Shown here: piece after piece, positions 8,473-18,371 of the stretch
Position numbering within the stretch: the stretch's first letter is position 1
Layout: every line of letters starts with the position of its first letter
NCBI RefSeq assembly: GCF_000426385.1
Contig: NZ_AUFG01000007.1
Span: 62,001-126,000 of the forward strand
Origin: Arsenicicoccus bolidensis DSM 15745
GTDB taxonomy: Bacteria; Actinomycetota; Actinomycetes; Actinomycetales; Dermatophilaceae
Length of the DNA: 64,000 nucleotides
Direction: 5' to 3'
Translations under genes and position numbers: made by a program
The notes under the pieces: model-generated
What the model was told of the DNA's origin: nothing
Databases searched by the model: none
What the model saw: the letters and a program-made list of their open reading frames with translations, nothing else

Positions 8473-9290
8473 CCGCCCCGCCCAAAGTCCTCTCCATCGC
8501 CGGCAGCGACCCCTCGGGCGGCGCCGGCATCCAGGCCGACCTCAAGACCTTCTCCGCGCTCGGCGCCTACGGCATGTGCGTCATGACGGCGCTCACCGCG
8601 CAGTCCACCCAGGGCGTGACCGGGGTGCACGCCGTGCCCGCCGACTTCGTCACCGCCCAGCTGGAGACGCTGCTCGCCGACATCACCCCTGACGCCGTCA
8701 AGATCGGCATGCTCGCCGACGCCGAGGTCACCGCGGCCGTCGGCCGGGTGCTGCACCGGCTGCGCGCCGAGGAGACGGACGAGACACCGATCGTGCTCGA
8801 CCCCGTCATGGTGGCGACCAGCGGCGACCGGCTGCTCGACGAGTCCGCCGTCGCGGCCGTGCGCGAGCTCGTCCCGCTCGCGAGCATCATCACCCCCAAC
8901 CTGCCCGAGGCCGCGGTGCTCCTCGACACCGAGCCCGCCGGCAGCGTCGACGAGATGGTCGACCAGGCGCGGGCGCTCGTGGCGGCCGGAGCACGCCGCG
9001 CCTACGTCAAGGGCGGTCACCACACGGGCACCGAGCTGGCCACCGACGTGCTCGCCGACCCCCGTGGCCAGGTGCTGATCACGGCCGAGTGGGTGGCCAC
9101 CCGGCACACGCACGGGACGGGGTGCACCCTGTCCTCCGCCCTGGCGGCCCTGCGGCCCCGGCGCCCCGACTGGGAGACGACCTGCCGCGACGCCAAGGCC
9201 TGGCTCACCGGGGCGCTGCGGCACGCCGACGAGCTGCAGGTCGGGCACGGGCACGGCCCGGTCCACCACTTCCACGACGTCTGGAGCTGA
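8469..9290 (+). CDS. thiD: bifunctional HMP kinase / HMP-phosphate kinase
   Basis: Phosphorylates hydroxymethylpyrimidine twice to the pyrophosphate used by ThiE. 273 residues, ribokinase fold. AGSDPSGGAGIQADLKTF at residues 11-28 is diagnostic, with VKIGML near 77, LDPVMVATSGDRL near 112 and the anion-hole THGTGCTLSSALA near 215. The ATG overlaps the thiE stop (ATGA). Third gene of the riboswitch-controlled operon. Confidence 0.97.
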   Translation: MTAPPKVLSIAGSDPSGGAGIQADLKTFSALGAYGMCVMTALTAQSTQGVTGVHAVPADFVTAQLETLLADITPDAVKIGMLADAEVTAAVGRVLHRLRAEETDETPIVLDPVMVATSGDRLLDESAVAAVRELVPLASIITPNLPEAAVLLDTEPAGSVDEMVDQARALVAAGARRAYVKGGHHTGTELATDVLADPRGQVLITAEWVATRHTHGTGCTLSSALAALRPRRPDWETTCRDAKAWLTGALRHADELQVGHGHGPVHHFHDVWS

Positions 9291-9293
9291 CCG

Positions 9294-9941
9294 ATGACCT
9301 TCACCACCGATGCCTGGGCGCGCACCGCCGACGTCCGGTCCGCGATCGACGCCCTACCGTTCGTGCAGGGCCTGGCCGACGGCACGCTCGACCGCGAGCG
9401 CTTCACCTACTACATGGCGCAGGACGCGCTCTACCTCGCGGACTACGGCCGGGTGCTCGCGACCCTCGCGGGGCAGGCCACCGACCCCGACGAGATGCTG
9501 TTCTGGGCGGAGTCGGCCCGCACCACGGTCGTCGTCGAGCGGGAGCTGCACGGCGCGCACGTCGCCGACCTCGCGGCCGCGCGCCGCTCCCCCAGCTGCC
9601 TGGCCTACACGTCCTACCTCTCGTCGCTGACCACCCAGGGCTCGTATGCCGCGGCCGCAGCCGGCGTGCTGCCCTGCTTCTGGATCTACCAGGACGTGGG
9701 CGACCACCTGCTGAGCCAGGCCGGCTCCCTCGACGCCCACACCTACGGCGACTGGATCGGGATGTACTCCGACGAGGAGTTCGCCGCCTCGGTGGGCCGC
9801 GCCAAGGCGATCGTCGACCGGTGCGCCGAGGGCGCCGACGACGCCACCGTGGAGCGGATGCACGAGGCGTACTCCACGGCGGCGCGCTACGAGTGGATGT
9901 TCTGGGACGCCGCCTGGCGCCGGGAGACCTGGCCCGTGTGA
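9294..9941 (+). CDS. tenA: TenA/thiaminase II family protein
   Basis: TenA hydrolyses aminopyrimidine breakdown products of thiamine to HMP, feeding ThiD. The all-helical 215-residue protein retains the active-site set: Asp in MAQDALYL near 44, Tyr in LAYTSYL near 105, the catalytic Cys in LPCFWIY near 126, and the C-terminal Glu in YEWMFWDAAW near 202. It starts 3 nt after thiD with a GGAG ribosome site within the thiD stop region. There is no secretion signal, so its role is cytosolic salvage rather than degradation of external thiamine. Confidence 0.93.
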   Translation: MTFTTDAWARTADVRSAIDALPFVQGLADGTLDRERFTYYMAQDALYLADYGRVLATLAGQATDPDEMLFWAESARTTVVVERELHGAHVADLAAARRSPSCLAYTSYLSSLTTQGSYAAAAAGVLPCFWIYQDVGDHLLSQAGSLDAHTYGDWIGMYSDEEFAASVGRAKAIVDRCAEGADDATVERMHEAYSTAARYEWMFWDAAWRRETWPV

Positions 9942-10036
9942 CCCGGGTCGCACATTCGGGGCACTGCATAGGCATACGCACCGGAGTAGCCTGAGCTCGG
10001 ACCTCGACGCACCACCCCATCCAGGAGCTGAACCCC

Positions 10037-11419
10037 GTGGACCCGCTCAAGCTCAACGAGACCATCAACAGCTTCGTGTGGGGGCCGGTGATGCTGGTCG
10101 CCCTCGTCGGCACCGGCGTCTACCTCACGGTCCGCACCCACGTTTTCCAGGTGCGCAAGTTCGCCTACACGATGCGCATGACCATCGGGAGCGTGATCGG
10201 GCGCAGGGCCAAGGGGGCCGACGACACCAACATCAGCGGCTTCCAGGCCGTCTCCACCGCCCTGGCCAGCACCGTGGGCACCGGCAACATCGTCGGCGTC
10301 GCCACCGCCATCACGGTCGGCGGGCCCGGCGCGGTCTTCTGGATGTGGGTCAGCGCCTTCTTCGGCATGATGACCAAGTACGGCGAGATCGTCCTCGCGT
10401 TGAAGTACCGCGAAACCAACGCCGAGGGGCAGTACGTCGGCGGCCCGATGTATTACATCAAGAACGGTCTCAAGCAGCCCTGGCTGGCCTACGTCTTCGC
10501 GATCTTCGCCACCCTCGCGACCTTCGGCATCGGCAACATGACTCAGGCCAACTCGATCGCCGCCGCCATGGAGAGCAGCTTCGGTCTCAGCCCGGTCGTG
10601 GTCGGCATCGTGCTCATGGCCTTGACCGCCATCGTGATCCTCGGCGGCATCAAGACCATCGCCCGGGTCACCGAGAAGCTCGTCCCCTTCATGGCCGTCT
10701 TCTACGTCCTGCTCTCCCTCGTCATCCTCGTCCTCAACGCCGGCCAGCTGCTGCCCATGCTGGCGCTCGTCGTCGAGGCGGCGTTCAACCCGCAGTCCGC
10801 ACTGGGGGGAGCCACCGGCTTCACCATCGCCAAGGCGATCCAGATGGGCATCGCCCGTGGTGTCTTCTCCAACGAGGCCGGCCTGGGCTCCGCGCCCATC
10901 GCCCATGCCGCCTCCAACACCAAGGAACCCGTGGCGCAGGGCCTGTGGGGCATCTTCGAGGTCTTCGTCGACACCATCGTCATCTGCACGATGACCGCCT
11001 TGGTCATCCTCACGACGGGCGTGTGGCGCGGCACCGAGCAAGGATCGGCCCTGACCATCGCGGCCTTCAATCACGGCCTGCCGGGCACGATCGGCGGGAT
11101 GGGCCTCACCATCGGCCTCGCACTGTTCGCGTACTCGACCATCCTCGGCTGGTCCTACTACGGCGAGAAGAGCCTGGAGTTCCTGTTCGGGCGCACCGGC
11201 GGCACGAAGTACGCCATCCTGACCTACCGGCTCGTCTTCATCGCCGCGGTCTACGCGGGGTCCGTGGGCGGCCTGCACGCTATCTGGGCGATCGCCGACA
11301 CGCTCAACGGCCTCATGGCCATCCCCAACCTGATTGCCGTCCTGCTGCTGTCGGGCGTGATCATCCGCGAGACCAAGGGCTACCAGCAGCGCGAGCGCAC
11401 GGGCGAGCTCCTCGGCTGA
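10037..11419 (+). CDS. alanine/glycine:cation symporter (AGCS family)
   Basis: Sodium-coupled neutral amino-acid importer. The 460 residues with about ten membrane helices fit the family. The AGCS signature runs through GFQAVSTALASTVGTGNIVGVATAI (around 68-92) and later RGVFSNEAGLGSAPIAHA (around 274-291). GTG start at 10037 after AGGAGC. A TAGCCT box lies at about 9987-9992. It stands alone between the thiamine and biotin loci. I looked for a glycine riboswitch upstream and saw none. Confidence 0.93.
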   Translation: MDPLKLNETINSFVWGPVMLVALVGTGVYLTVRTHVFQVRKFAYTMRMTIGSVIGRRAKGADDTNISGFQAVSTALASTVGTGNIVGVATAITVGGPGAVFWMWVSAFFGMMTKYGEIVLALKYRETNAEGQYVGGPMYYIKNGLKQPWLAYVFAIFATLATFGIGNMTQANSIAAAMESSFGLSPVVVGIVLMALTAIVILGGIKTIARVTEKLVPFMAVFYVLLSLVILVLNAGQLLPMLALVVEAAFNPQSALGGATGFTIAKAIQMGIARGVFSNEAGLGSAPIAHAASNTKEPVAQGLWGIFEVFVDTIVICTMTALVILTTGVWRGTEQGSALTIAAFNHGLPGTIGGMGLTIGLALFAYSTILGWSYYGEKSLEFLFGRTGGTKYAILTYRLVFIAAVYAGSVGGLHAIWAIADTLNGLMAIPNLIAVLLLSGVIIRETKGYQQRERTGELLG

Positions 11420-11485
11420 CCTGCGGCAAGCACACCCGCCGTGGCACCACCCCGGTCGGGCCGGGTGCGACGCCATACTGGCGTC

Positions 11486-12817
11486 ATGAACACTGTTCAG
11501 GAGACGCCCTTGGTCGCTTGGGACCGGGATCACCTCTGGCACCCCTACTCGACCTTTCCCGCCACCACGGCGCCTCACCTCGTGCGCTCCGCCGAGGGGG
11601 TGCGGCTGCGGCTGGACGTGGACGGCGAGACCCGCGAGGTCGTGGACGCCATGTCCTCCTGGTGGTGCGCCATCCACGGGTATGCCGTCCCGGAGCTCGA
11701 CGCGGCCGCGCACGACCAGCTGGGCCGGATGAGCCACGTGATGTTCGGCGGGCTGACGCACGAGCCCGCCATCCGCCTCGGCCGGCGGCTGGTCGAGCTC
11801 GCCCCACGTGGTGGCGGCGACGAGTCCCCGCTCCAGCACGTCTTCCTCGCCGACTCGGGGTCCGTGGCCGTCGAGGTCGCCCTCAAGATGGCCTGGCAGC
11901 ACCACGTCGCCCTCGGCCGACCACGCCGGCGGATGTTCACGATCCGCGGCGGCTACCACGGCGACACCTTCGCCCCGATGAGCGTGTGCGACCCCGAGGG
12001 CGGCATGCACTCGCTGTTCACCGGCGTGCTGCCCGAGCAGGTCTTCGCGCCGCGCCCACCGGGCGGCCTCGACCGGGACGGCAGCGATCCCGCGATGGTG
12101 GCCTGGGAGCGGGAGACACGCAGGCTGTATGCCGAGCACGCCGCCGACGTCGCGGCGGTCGTCGTCGAGCCGATCCTGCAGGGCGCGGGCGGGATGCACG
12201 TCTACAGCCCGCATGCCGTGCGCGTCCTCGCGTCGCTGGCCCGGGAGTCTGGCGCGCTGCTCGTGGCGGACGAGATCGCGACGGGTTTCGGCCGCACGGG
12301 GACGCTGTGGGCCTCGGACCGGTGCGGGATCGTGCCGGACATCATGACGGTCGGCAAGGCACTGACCGGCGGCTATCTCACCTTGGCGGCGACGCTGTGC
12401 ACCAGCGACGTGGCCCGCACGGTCAGTGGCGGCGCGGCCGGGGCGCTGATGCACGGGCCGACATTCATGGGCAATCCCCTGGCCTGCGCCGTGGCCCTCG
12501 CCTCGCTGGACCTGCTCGAGGCCCGCGGCTGGGCGGCGGAGGTCGCCCGTATCGAGCGACGGCTCGGGACCGGGCTCGCCCCCGCTCGATCCCTCCACCA
12601 CGTGCGAGACGTCCGCGTGCTGGGCGCCGTGGGCGTCATACAGCTGGACGAGCCCGTCCGGGTCGCCGAGGTGACCGCGGCTGCCCTGGACCGGGGTGTC
12701 TGGGTGCGGCCGTTCCGGGACCTCGTCTACACGATGCCGCCCTACGCGTGCTCGGAGGCCGAGGTCGCCACCATCACCCGCGCGCTGGTCGAGGCCGTCG
12801 CGCTGGCGCACGGCTGA
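11486..12817 (+). CDS. bioA: adenosylmethionine-8-amino-7-oxononanoate aminotransferase
   Basis: PLP-dependent transaminase that makes 7,8-diaminopelargonate from KAPA with SAM as amino donor (biotin pathway). 443 residues. Visible are LWHPYSTF near 17, the substrate-binding [10 protein letters not shown] near 53, the PLP-binding [18 protein letters not shown] region near 118, [11 protein letters not shown] near 259 and the Schiff-base lysine in [11 protein letters not shown] near 289. The ATG at 11486 follows a CATACT box by 6 nt. bioD follows 13 nt after the stop; bioB and bioF are not in the window. Confidence 0.95.
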   Translation: MNTVQETPLVAWDRDHLWHPYSTFPATTAPHLVRSAEGVRLRLDVDGETREVVDAMSSWWCAIHGYAVPELDAAAHDQLGRMSHVMFGGLTHEPAIRLGRRLVELAPRGGGDESPLQHVFLADSGSVAVEVALKMAWQHHVALGRPRRRMFTIRGGYHGDTFAPMSVCDPEGGMHSLFTGVLPEQVFAPRPPGGLDRDGSDPAMVAWERETRRLYAEHAADVAAVVVEPILQGAGGMHVYSPHAVRVLASLARESGALLVADEIATGFGRTGTLWASDRCGIVPDIMTVGKALTGGYLTLAATLCTSDVARTVSGGAAGALMHGPTFMGNPLACAVALASLDLLEARGWAAEVARIERRLGTGLAPARSLHHVRDVRVLGAVGVIQLDEPVRVAEVTAAALDRGVWVRPFRDLVYTMPPYACSEAEVATITRALVEAVALAHG

Positions 12818-12830
12818 GAGGCTGGTGGCC

Positions 12831-13538
12831 ATGAGGACCGAGAGCACCGCCCCCGTCATCGTCGTCACGGGCACCGGCACCGACGTGGGCAAGACCGTCG
12901 CGACCGCAGCCCTCGCCGTCGGGTTCCGCGAGCAGGGCCTGCGCGTGGCCGTGGTCAAGCCCTGCCAGACGGGGGTCGGGCCGGACGAGGACGCTGACCT
13001 GGCCGAGGTGCGCCGCCTCGCCGGTGACGTGCAGACGCACGAGCTGGTGCGCCTGCCCGAACCGCTCGCGCCGGACACGGCCGCCCGGCACGCCGGCATC
13101 GGCATCCCGCCGGTGCCGGTCCTGGCGTCCCAGGTCGCCCAGGTGTCGCGGCGCGGGGACGTCGACCTGGTCCTCGTCGAGGGTGCCGGTGGGCTGCTGG
13201 TCCGGCTCGACCTGGCCGGTGGCACCCTGGCCGACCTGGCGCTGTGCGTCCAGGAGCTCGGCCTGCGGGTCGGCGTGGTCGTGGTGGCCGCCGCCGGGCT
13301 CGGCACCCTCAACCACTCGGCGCTGACGGCCGAGGCGCTGCAGCTGCGCGGCCTGGACTGCCTGGGGTTCGTGATCGGGTCGTGGCCCGAGCACCCCGAC
13401 CTGGCCATGCGGCTCAACCTGGAGGACCTGCCGGAGGTGACCGGCGCACCCCTGCTCGGTCGGATCCCGGCCGGGGCCGGGTCGTGGGACGCCCAGACCT
13501 TCCAGGATCGCGCCGGCGCCTGGCTGCCGATCTTCTAG
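12831..13538 (+). CDS. bioD: dethiobiotin synthetase
   Basis: ATP-dependent carboxylation and ring closure of diaminopelargonate to dethiobiotin. 235 residues with the P-loop TGTGTDVGKTVATAAL at about 12-27, VKPCQTGVG near 44 and VEGAGGLLVRL near 117. It follows bioA by 13 nt and presumably shares its transcript. It is convergent with clpB; no clear terminator lies in the 38-nt gap. Confidence 0.95.
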   Translation: MRTESTAPVIVVTGTGTDVGKTVATAALAVGFREQGLRVAVVKPCQTGVGPDEDADLAEVRRLAGDVQTHELVRLPEPLAPDTAARHAGIGIPPVPVLASQVAQVSRRGDVDLVLVEGAGGLLVRLDLAGGTLADLALCVQELGLRVGVVVVAAAGLGTLNHSALTAEALQLRGLDCLGFVIGSWPEHPDLAMRLNLEDLPEVTGAPLLGRIPAGAGSWDAQTFQDRAGAWLPIF

Positions 13539-13565
13539 AGCCGCAGCGACCTGGCCAGGGGCGCG

Positions 13566-13590
13566 TCAGCGCAGTGTCAGCGCAGGGTCA
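13566..13590 (-). repeat. 11-nt tandem repeat carrying the clpB stop
   Basis: Read on the minus strand, three TGAC-containing units with an 11-nt period put TGA at 13590-13588, 13579-13577 and 13568-13566. The middle TGA ends clpB. Because 11 is not a multiple of three, the three TGAs fall in three different frames. Confidence 0.7.
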
Positions 13591-16141
13591 GCGCGTCGGC
13601 GCCACCGTCGCGGTCGACGACCACCGTCTGCCCGTCGCGGACGTCGCCGCCGAGCAGCGCCTTGGCGAGGCGGTCGCCGATCTCTCGCTGCACCAGCCGG
13701 CGCAGCGGACGGGCGCCGTAGGCCGGGTCGTAGCCGGTGAGGGCCAGCCACTCCCGCGCGGCCTCGGTGACCTCCAGGGTGATCCGCCGATCGGCCAGGC
13801 GACGGCCCATCTCGGCAACCTGCAGCTCGACGATGTGGCCGAGCTCCGCCATCGAGAGGGGGTCGAAGATCACGACCTCGTCGAGGCGGTTGAGGAACTC
13901 CGGCTTGAACGCGGTCCGCACGGTTGCCATGACGGCGTCGCGCTTGGCGGTCTCGTCCAGCGTCGGGTCGACGAGGAACTGCGACCCGAGGTTGGAGGTC
14001 ATCACGAGGATGACATTGCGGAAGTCGACCGTCCGCCCCTGGCCGTCGGTGAGGCGACCGTCGTCGAGGACCTGCAGCAGGATGTCGAAGGTCTCCGGGT
14101 GGGCCTTCTCGACCTCGTCGAGCAGCACCACGCTGTAGGGACGACGCCGCACGGCCTCGGTCAGCTGGCCGCCCTCCTCGTAGCCGACGTAGCCGGGAGG
14201 TGCACCCACGAGGCGGGCCACCGAGTGCCGCTCGGAGTACTCCGACATGTCGATGCGGACCATGGCGCGCTCGTCGTCGAAGAGGAAGTCGGCGAGCGAC
14301 TTGGCCAGCTCGGTCTTGCCGACACCGGTGGGGCCGAGGAAGAGGAAGGACCCGGTCGGACGGTCGGGATCCGCGACCCCGGCCCGCGAGCGCCGGACCG
14401 CGTCGGACACGGCCTGCACCGCGGCGGCCTGGCCGATCAGCCGCTCGCCGATGACCTCCTCCATGTGCAGCAGCTTCTCGGTCTCACCCTCGAGCAGACG
14501 GCCGGCGGGGATGCCGGTCCACGCGGAGATGACCTCGGCGATGGCGTCGGCGTCGACCTGCTCCTGCACCATCGGCCCACCCGTGGCGACCGCCGAGACG
14601 GCCGCCTCGGACTCGGCGGCCTGAGCCGCCTCGACCTCACGTTCGAGGCGGGGGATCTCGCCATACATGATCGGAGCCGCATCGTTGAGCCGGCCCTCGC
14701 GGACCATCATGTCCGCGCGCGAGCGTGCCTCGTCGAGCTGAGCCTTGAGCTCACCGACCCGGTTGAGGCCGGCCTTCTCGGCCTCCCAGCGGGCGTTGAG
14801 ACCCGCGAGCTCCTCGCTGCGGTCGGCGATCTCCTTGCGGAGCCGCGCCAGCCGCTCGCGAGAGGCGTCGTCGGTCTCCTGCTCCAGGTGCAGCTCCTCC
14901 ATCTTGAGGCGGTCGACCTGGCGGCGGAGCTCGTCGATCTCGACGGGCGAGGAGTCGATCTCCATGCGCAGCCGCGACGCCGCCTCGTCGACGAGGTCGA
15001 TGGCCTTGTCGGGGAGCTTGCGGCCGGTGATGTAGCGGTCGGACAGCGCGGCCGCGGCCACGAGGGCCGAGTCGGAGATCGCGACCTTGTGGTGCGCCTC
15101 GTAGCGCTCCTTGAGCCCACGCAGGATCGCGACGGTGTCCTCGACGGACGGCTCGCCCACGAAGACCTGCTGGAAGCGCCGCTCCAGGGCCGAGTCCTTC
15201 TCGATGTTCTCGCGGTACTCGTCCAGGGTGGTCGCGCCGATGAGCCGCAGCTCGCCGCGGGCCAGGAGGGGCTTGAGCATGTTGCCCGCGTCCATGGACG
15301 AGTCGCCGGAGGCGCCGGCGCCCACGATCGTGTGGATCTCGTCGATGAAGGTGACGATCTCGCCGTCGGACTGGCGGATCTCGTCGAGGACGGCCTTGAG
15401 CCGCTCCTCGAACTCGCCGCGGTACTTGGCCCCGGCGACCATCGCACCGAGGTCGAGGGAGATGAGCCGCTTGTTGCGCAGGCTCTCCGGGACGTCCCCG
15501 GCGACGATGCGCTGGGCGAGGCCCTCGACGACGGCCGTCTTGCCGACGCCGGGGTCCCCGATGAGGACGGGGTTGTTCTTGGTGCGCCGGGACAGGACCT
15601 GCACGACGCGGCGGATCTCGGAGTCACGGCCGATGACCGGGTCGAGCTTGCCGTCGCGGGCCACCTGGGTCAGGTCCGTGCCGTACTTCTCGAGGGCCTC
15701 GAAGGTGCCCTCGGGCGTCGCGGACGTGACCTTGCGGCCGCCACGGACCTGGGGGATCTGCGCCTCGATCGCGTCGGGGTCGAGGCCGAAGCGTCCGGCG
15801 CGGGCGACCGCCGCCAGCAGCTGGTCGGTCGAGATGTAGGTGTCGCCCATCGCCGCGGCCGCGTTGCCGGCCTGCTGCAGGACGGACGCGGTGGCCTGGG
15901 AGGCCCCGGGGGTGCTGGTGGACCCGGACACGGTCGGGAGGCCGGCGAGCACCTGGGCGGCGGCGCGGCCCACGGCCTGCGGGTCGGCGCCGGACGCGGT
16001 GATCAGCGGTCCGGTGGTGGTGTCCTGCTGGCCGAGCAGGGCGAGCAGGAGGTGGGCGGGCTCCACCTGCGCGTGGTGCGCTGCGGTGGCGTCGTGCACG
16101 GCCGCGTTGACGGCCTCGGCCGACTTGGTGGTCAGCTCCAT
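13577..16141 (-). CDS. clpB: ATP-dependent disaggregase ClpB
   Basis: Hexameric AAA+ chaperone that threads aggregated proteins and hands them to DnaK. 854 residues, normal length. Order: Clp-N repeats (1-150), NBD1 with [16 protein letters not shown] near 205 and Walker B FIDEIHT near 276, the ClpB-specific coiled-coil middle domain (about 410-520), NBD2 with [15 protein letters not shown] near 605 and [12 protein letters not shown] near 675, and a C-terminal domain. The ATG at 16141 is chosen because METLTKS-like N-termini ([10 protein letters not shown]) are conserved; a longer frame to 16282 runs across the HspR operator. Confidence 0.97.
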   Translation of the reverse strand: MELTTKSAEAVNAAVHDATAAHHAQVEPAHLLLALLGQQDTTTGPLITASGADPQAVGRAAAQVLAGLPTVSGSTSTPGASQATASVLQQAGNAAAAMGDTYISTDQLLAAVARAGRFGLDPDAIEAQIPQVRGGRKVTSATPEGTFEALEKYGTDLTQVARDGKLDPVIGRDSEIRRVVQVLSRRTKNNPVLIGDPGVGKTAVVEGLAQRIVAGDVPESLRNKRLISLDLGAMVAGAKYRGEFEERLKAVLDEIRQSDGEIVTFIDEIHTIVGAGASGDSSMDAGNMLKPLLARGELRLIGATTLDEYRENIEKDSALERRFQQVFVGEPSVEDTVAILRGLKERYEAHHKVAISDSALVAAAALSDRYITGRKLPDKAIDLVDEAASRLRMEIDSSPVEIDELRRQVDRLKMEELHLEQETDDASRERLARLRKEIADRSEELAGLNARWEAEKAGLNRVGELKAQLDEARSRADMMVREGRLNDAAPIMYGEIPRLEREVEAAQAAESEAAVSAVATGGPMVQEQVDADAIAEVISAWTGIPAGRLLEGETEKLLHMEEVIGERLIGQAAAVQAVSDAVRRSRAGVADPDRPTGSFLFLGPTGVGKTELAKSLADFLFDDERAMVRIDMSEYSERHSVARLVGAPPGYVGYEEGGQLTEAVRRRPYSVVLLDEVEKAHPETFDILLQVLDDGRLTDGQGRTVDFRNVILVMTSNLGSQFLVDPTLDETAKRDAVMATVRTAFKPEFLNRLDEVVIFDPLSMAELGHIVELQVAEMGRRLADRRITLEVTEAAREWLALTGYDPAYGARPLRRLVQREIGDRLAKALLGGDVRDGQTVVVDRDGGADALTLR

Positions 16142-16219
16142 GTGGGGCGGCTCCTCTAGTGGGACGGACAAGGGGTGTATGCCGGAAGGCCCGGCCTCAC
16201 CTGGTGCAACCTCGACAGA

Positions 16220-16240
16220 GTTGAGCCTATTCCGCTCAAC
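16220..16240 (-). promoter_or_regulatory. HAIR operator (HspR box) upstream of clpB
   Basis: GTTGAGC-N7-GCTCAAC is a perfect inverted repeat with the HspR-specific 7-nt spacer, 79-99 nt upstream of the clpB ATG. It matches the family consensus CTTGAGT-N7-ACTCAAG at most positions. HspR should repress clpB here together with the dnaK operon. Confidence 0.88.
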
Positions 16241-16374
16241 CCTGAATGCGTCGGCCACCGAGCCGTTCCGACGGCCGAACATCGTGCGACATCAGGGTGA
16301 ACAGCTGGTGACTGCACGCCGCGGCGTCAGGCCCCCGGTTCGCGGTCGTGGTTTCGCGCCGCACAATAGGTCCC

Positions 16375-17610
16375 GTGGACGTTTCCCTCATCCTCCTCGT
16401 GCTGGTGGTCATCACGGCTCTGGCCTTCGACTTCACCAACGGCTTCCACGACACCGGCAACGCGATGGCGACGTCCATCGCGACCGGTGCCCTCAAGCCC
16501 AAGACCGCGGTCGCCCTCTCCGGCATCCTCAACCTCATCGGCGCCTTCCTCAGCGTGGAGGTCGCCCTCACGGTCACCAACGCCGTCATCAAGATCCAGA
16601 ACAAGGACGGGTCCCCGATCACGACCCTCATGGCCGACCACGGCCAGGCGCTCCTGCTCATCGTGCTGGCGGGCCTCATCGGCGGCATCGTCTGGAACCT
16701 CCTGACCTGGCTCCTCGGCCTGCCGTCCAGCTCGTCGCACGCGCTCTTCGGCGGCCTGATCGGCTCGACCATCGCCGCCATCGGCTGGGCCGGCGTCAAG
16801 TGGAACGGCGACGGCAGCAAGCTCGACGGCGTCGTCGGCAAGGTGATCATGCCGGCGCTCCTGTCGCCCGTGATCGCCGCCGTCATCGCGGCGTCCGGCA
16901 CCTGGCTGATCTACAAGATCACCGAGGGCGTCAACGAGCGGTGGAAGGAGTCCGGCTTCCGCTGGGGCCAGATCGGCTCGGCCTCGCTCGTCTCCCTGGC
17001 CCACGGCACCAACGACGCGCAGAAGACCATGGGCGTCATCACCCTGGCCCTCATCGGCTACGGGTCCCACACCGACACCCACTCCGTGCCCTTCTGGGTC
17101 AAGTTCTCCTGCGCCGTCGCCATCGCGCTCGGCACCTACCTCGGCGGCTGGCGCATCATCCGCACGCTCGGCAAGGGTCTCGTCGAGATCGCCTCGCCGC
17201 AGGGCATGGCGGCCGAGTCGGCGTCGGCCGCCGTCATCCTCACCTCGAGCCACCTGGGCTTCGCGCTCTCGACGACGCACGTCGCCACCGGCTCGATCCT
17301 CGGCACCGGCATCGGCAAGAAGGGCGCCGAGGTCCGCTGGGGCGTCGCGGCCCGCATGGTCGCCGCCTGGCTCATCACCCTCCCCGCGGCGGCCGCCGTG
17401 GGGGCGATCATGTGGTTCATCGGCCACGCCCTCGGCGGGCTCCTCGGGGTCATCACGATCTTCGCCATCCTGTGCGGCCTCGCCGGCTACATGTACCACC
17501 GGTCCCGCCAGGCGCCGGTCGACCACAACAACGTCAACGACGAGTGGGACGCCTCCGGCGTGCCGGCCGAGACGGCCGACGCGCTCGCGTCCTGGCGCTC
17601 GGCTCGCTGA
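16375..17610 (+). CDS. PiT-family inorganic phosphate transporter
   Basis: Low-affinity phosphate/cation symporter. About 411 residues and ten or more helices in two inverted halves, each with the PiT signature: FDFTNGFHDTGNAMATSI near 17 and LAHGTNDAQKTMGV near 212. GTG at 16375 is the first plausible start before DVSLILLV; an alternative GTG at 16348 would add nine residues. It starts a run of four same-strand genes (PiT, a small membrane protein, two DUF3349 proteins). Confidence 0.93.
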   Translation: MDVSLILLVLVVITALAFDFTNGFHDTGNAMATSIATGALKPKTAVALSGILNLIGAFLSVEVALTVTNAVIKIQNKDGSPITTLMADHGQALLLIVLAGLIGGIVWNLLTWLLGLPSSSSHALFGGLIGSTIAAIGWAGVKWNGDGSKLDGVVGKVIMPALLSPVIAAVIAASGTWLIYKITEGVNERWKESGFRWGQIGSASLVSLAHGTNDAQKTMGVITLALIGYGSHTDTHSVPFWVKFSCAVAIALGTYLGGWRIIRTLGKGLVEIASPQGMAAESASAAVILTSSHLGFALSTTHVATGSILGTGIGKKGAEVRWGVAARMVAAWLITLPAAAAVGAIMWFIGHALGGLLGVITIFAILCGLAGYMYHRSRQAPVDHNNVNDEWDASGVPAETADALASWRSAR

Positions 17611-17622
17611 GAGGAGTTCGTC

Positions 17623-17928
17623 ATGCTGCACAACCTCGGGCTGCTCTTCGACGCGGCGTGGAAGGTCCTGGCCGTCGGGCTGCTCCTCGGCGCCGGACTG
17701 CCTGCCCTGTTCGCCCTCGGGATCCGGTCCATGGCCTACGGCGTGGGAGGCGCGGCCGAGATCGACACCACGGCGTCGCCGCACCCGGTCGGCCGAGCCC
17801 TGGGCATCCTCTGCTTCGCCCTCGTGGCGGCAGCCGTCCTGCTCGGCATCACCATCATCGTGACGTCCGGCTTCGGCAAGTCCGTCAGCTTCGAGCACAT
17901 CTTCCCCGTGCTCGTCGACAAGCACTGA
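17623..17928 (+). CDS. small two-helix membrane protein
   Basis: 101 residues with hydrophobic spans at about 12-34 and 62-84 separated by a short hydrophilic loop. I recognise no domain. It starts 12 nt after the PiT transporter stop with a GAGGAG ribosome site and is probably co-transcribed. The position suggests an accessory role in phosphate transport, which is inference only. Confidence 0.75.
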   Translation: MLHNLGLLFDAAWKVLAVGLLLGAGLPALFALGIRSMAYGVGGAAEIDTTASPHPVGRALGILCFALVAAAVLLGITIIVTSGFGKSVSFEHIFPVLVDKH

Positions 17929-17939
17929 TCGCCTCCCCG

Positions 17940-18332
17940 ATGACCACCAATCCCTTCACCCGACTCCTCGGCTGGTTGCGCGGCGGCTACCCCCAGGGCG
18001 TCCCGCAGTCGGACTACGTGGCACTCTTCGGCATCCTGCACCGCGACCTCACCGAGACCGAGGTGGCCGAGATCGCCGTCGCCCTCCGCAAGGACCGCGG
18101 CGTCCCCGACTCCGAGATCAGCCGCGAGGAGATCGCGGCCGGCATCCGCCGCGTCGCGATGGAGAAGCCCTCCGAGGAGGACATCGCCCGGGTGGCCGGC
18201 CGGCTCGCCGCTGGCGGGTGGCCGCTCGCGACGGGGGCGGCCGCGGCCGAGCCGGTCGCCCAGCACGACCCGCACGCCCAGCACGACCCGCACGACGACG
18301 CCGTCGGCAACCCGTCGCCCGGCAGCGGCTGA
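17940..18332 (+). CDS. DUF3349 protein with His-rich tail
   Basis: 130 residues. The N-terminal about 95 residues match the small helical DUF3349 domain of actinobacteria (LRGGYPQGVPQSDYVALFGIL, then LTETEVAEIAVALR and a repeated-helix GRLAAGGWPL end). The tail carries two HDPH units (QHDPHAQHDPHDD), encoded by a near-exact DNA duplication, which could bind divalent metal. The function of DUF3349 is unknown. The ATG follows the small membrane protein stop by 11 nt. Confidence 0.85.
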   Translation: MTTNPFTRLLGWLRGGYPQGVPQSDYVALFGILHRDLTETEVAEIAVALRKDRGVPDSEISREEIAAGIRRVAMEKPSEEDIARVAGRLAAGGWPLATGAAAAEPVAQHDPHAQHDPHDDAVGNPSPGSG

Positions 18333-18371
18333 GGCCATGATGGAGAGCCCCCGATCTCTGAGGAACCGGCC

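Noticed and set aside
9942-10036. Glycine riboswitch before the AGCS symporter
   Set aside because: The leader is too short and lacks the tandem aptamer cores.
10078-12834. 918-codon plus-strand frame overlapping the symporter and bioA
   Set aside because: Same-strand shadow; Arg/His/Pro-rich with no recognisable domain.
9887-13417. 1176-codon open frame on the minus strand opposite the AGCS, bioA and bioD genes
   Set aside because: It is antisense to three well-supported genes and its protein is rich in Arg, Ala, Asp and Glu with no domain; long empty frames are normal in high-GC DNA.
13244-16159. 971-codon plus-strand frame opposite clpB
   Set aside because: Shadow of clpB; the minus-strand product has all ClpB motifs.
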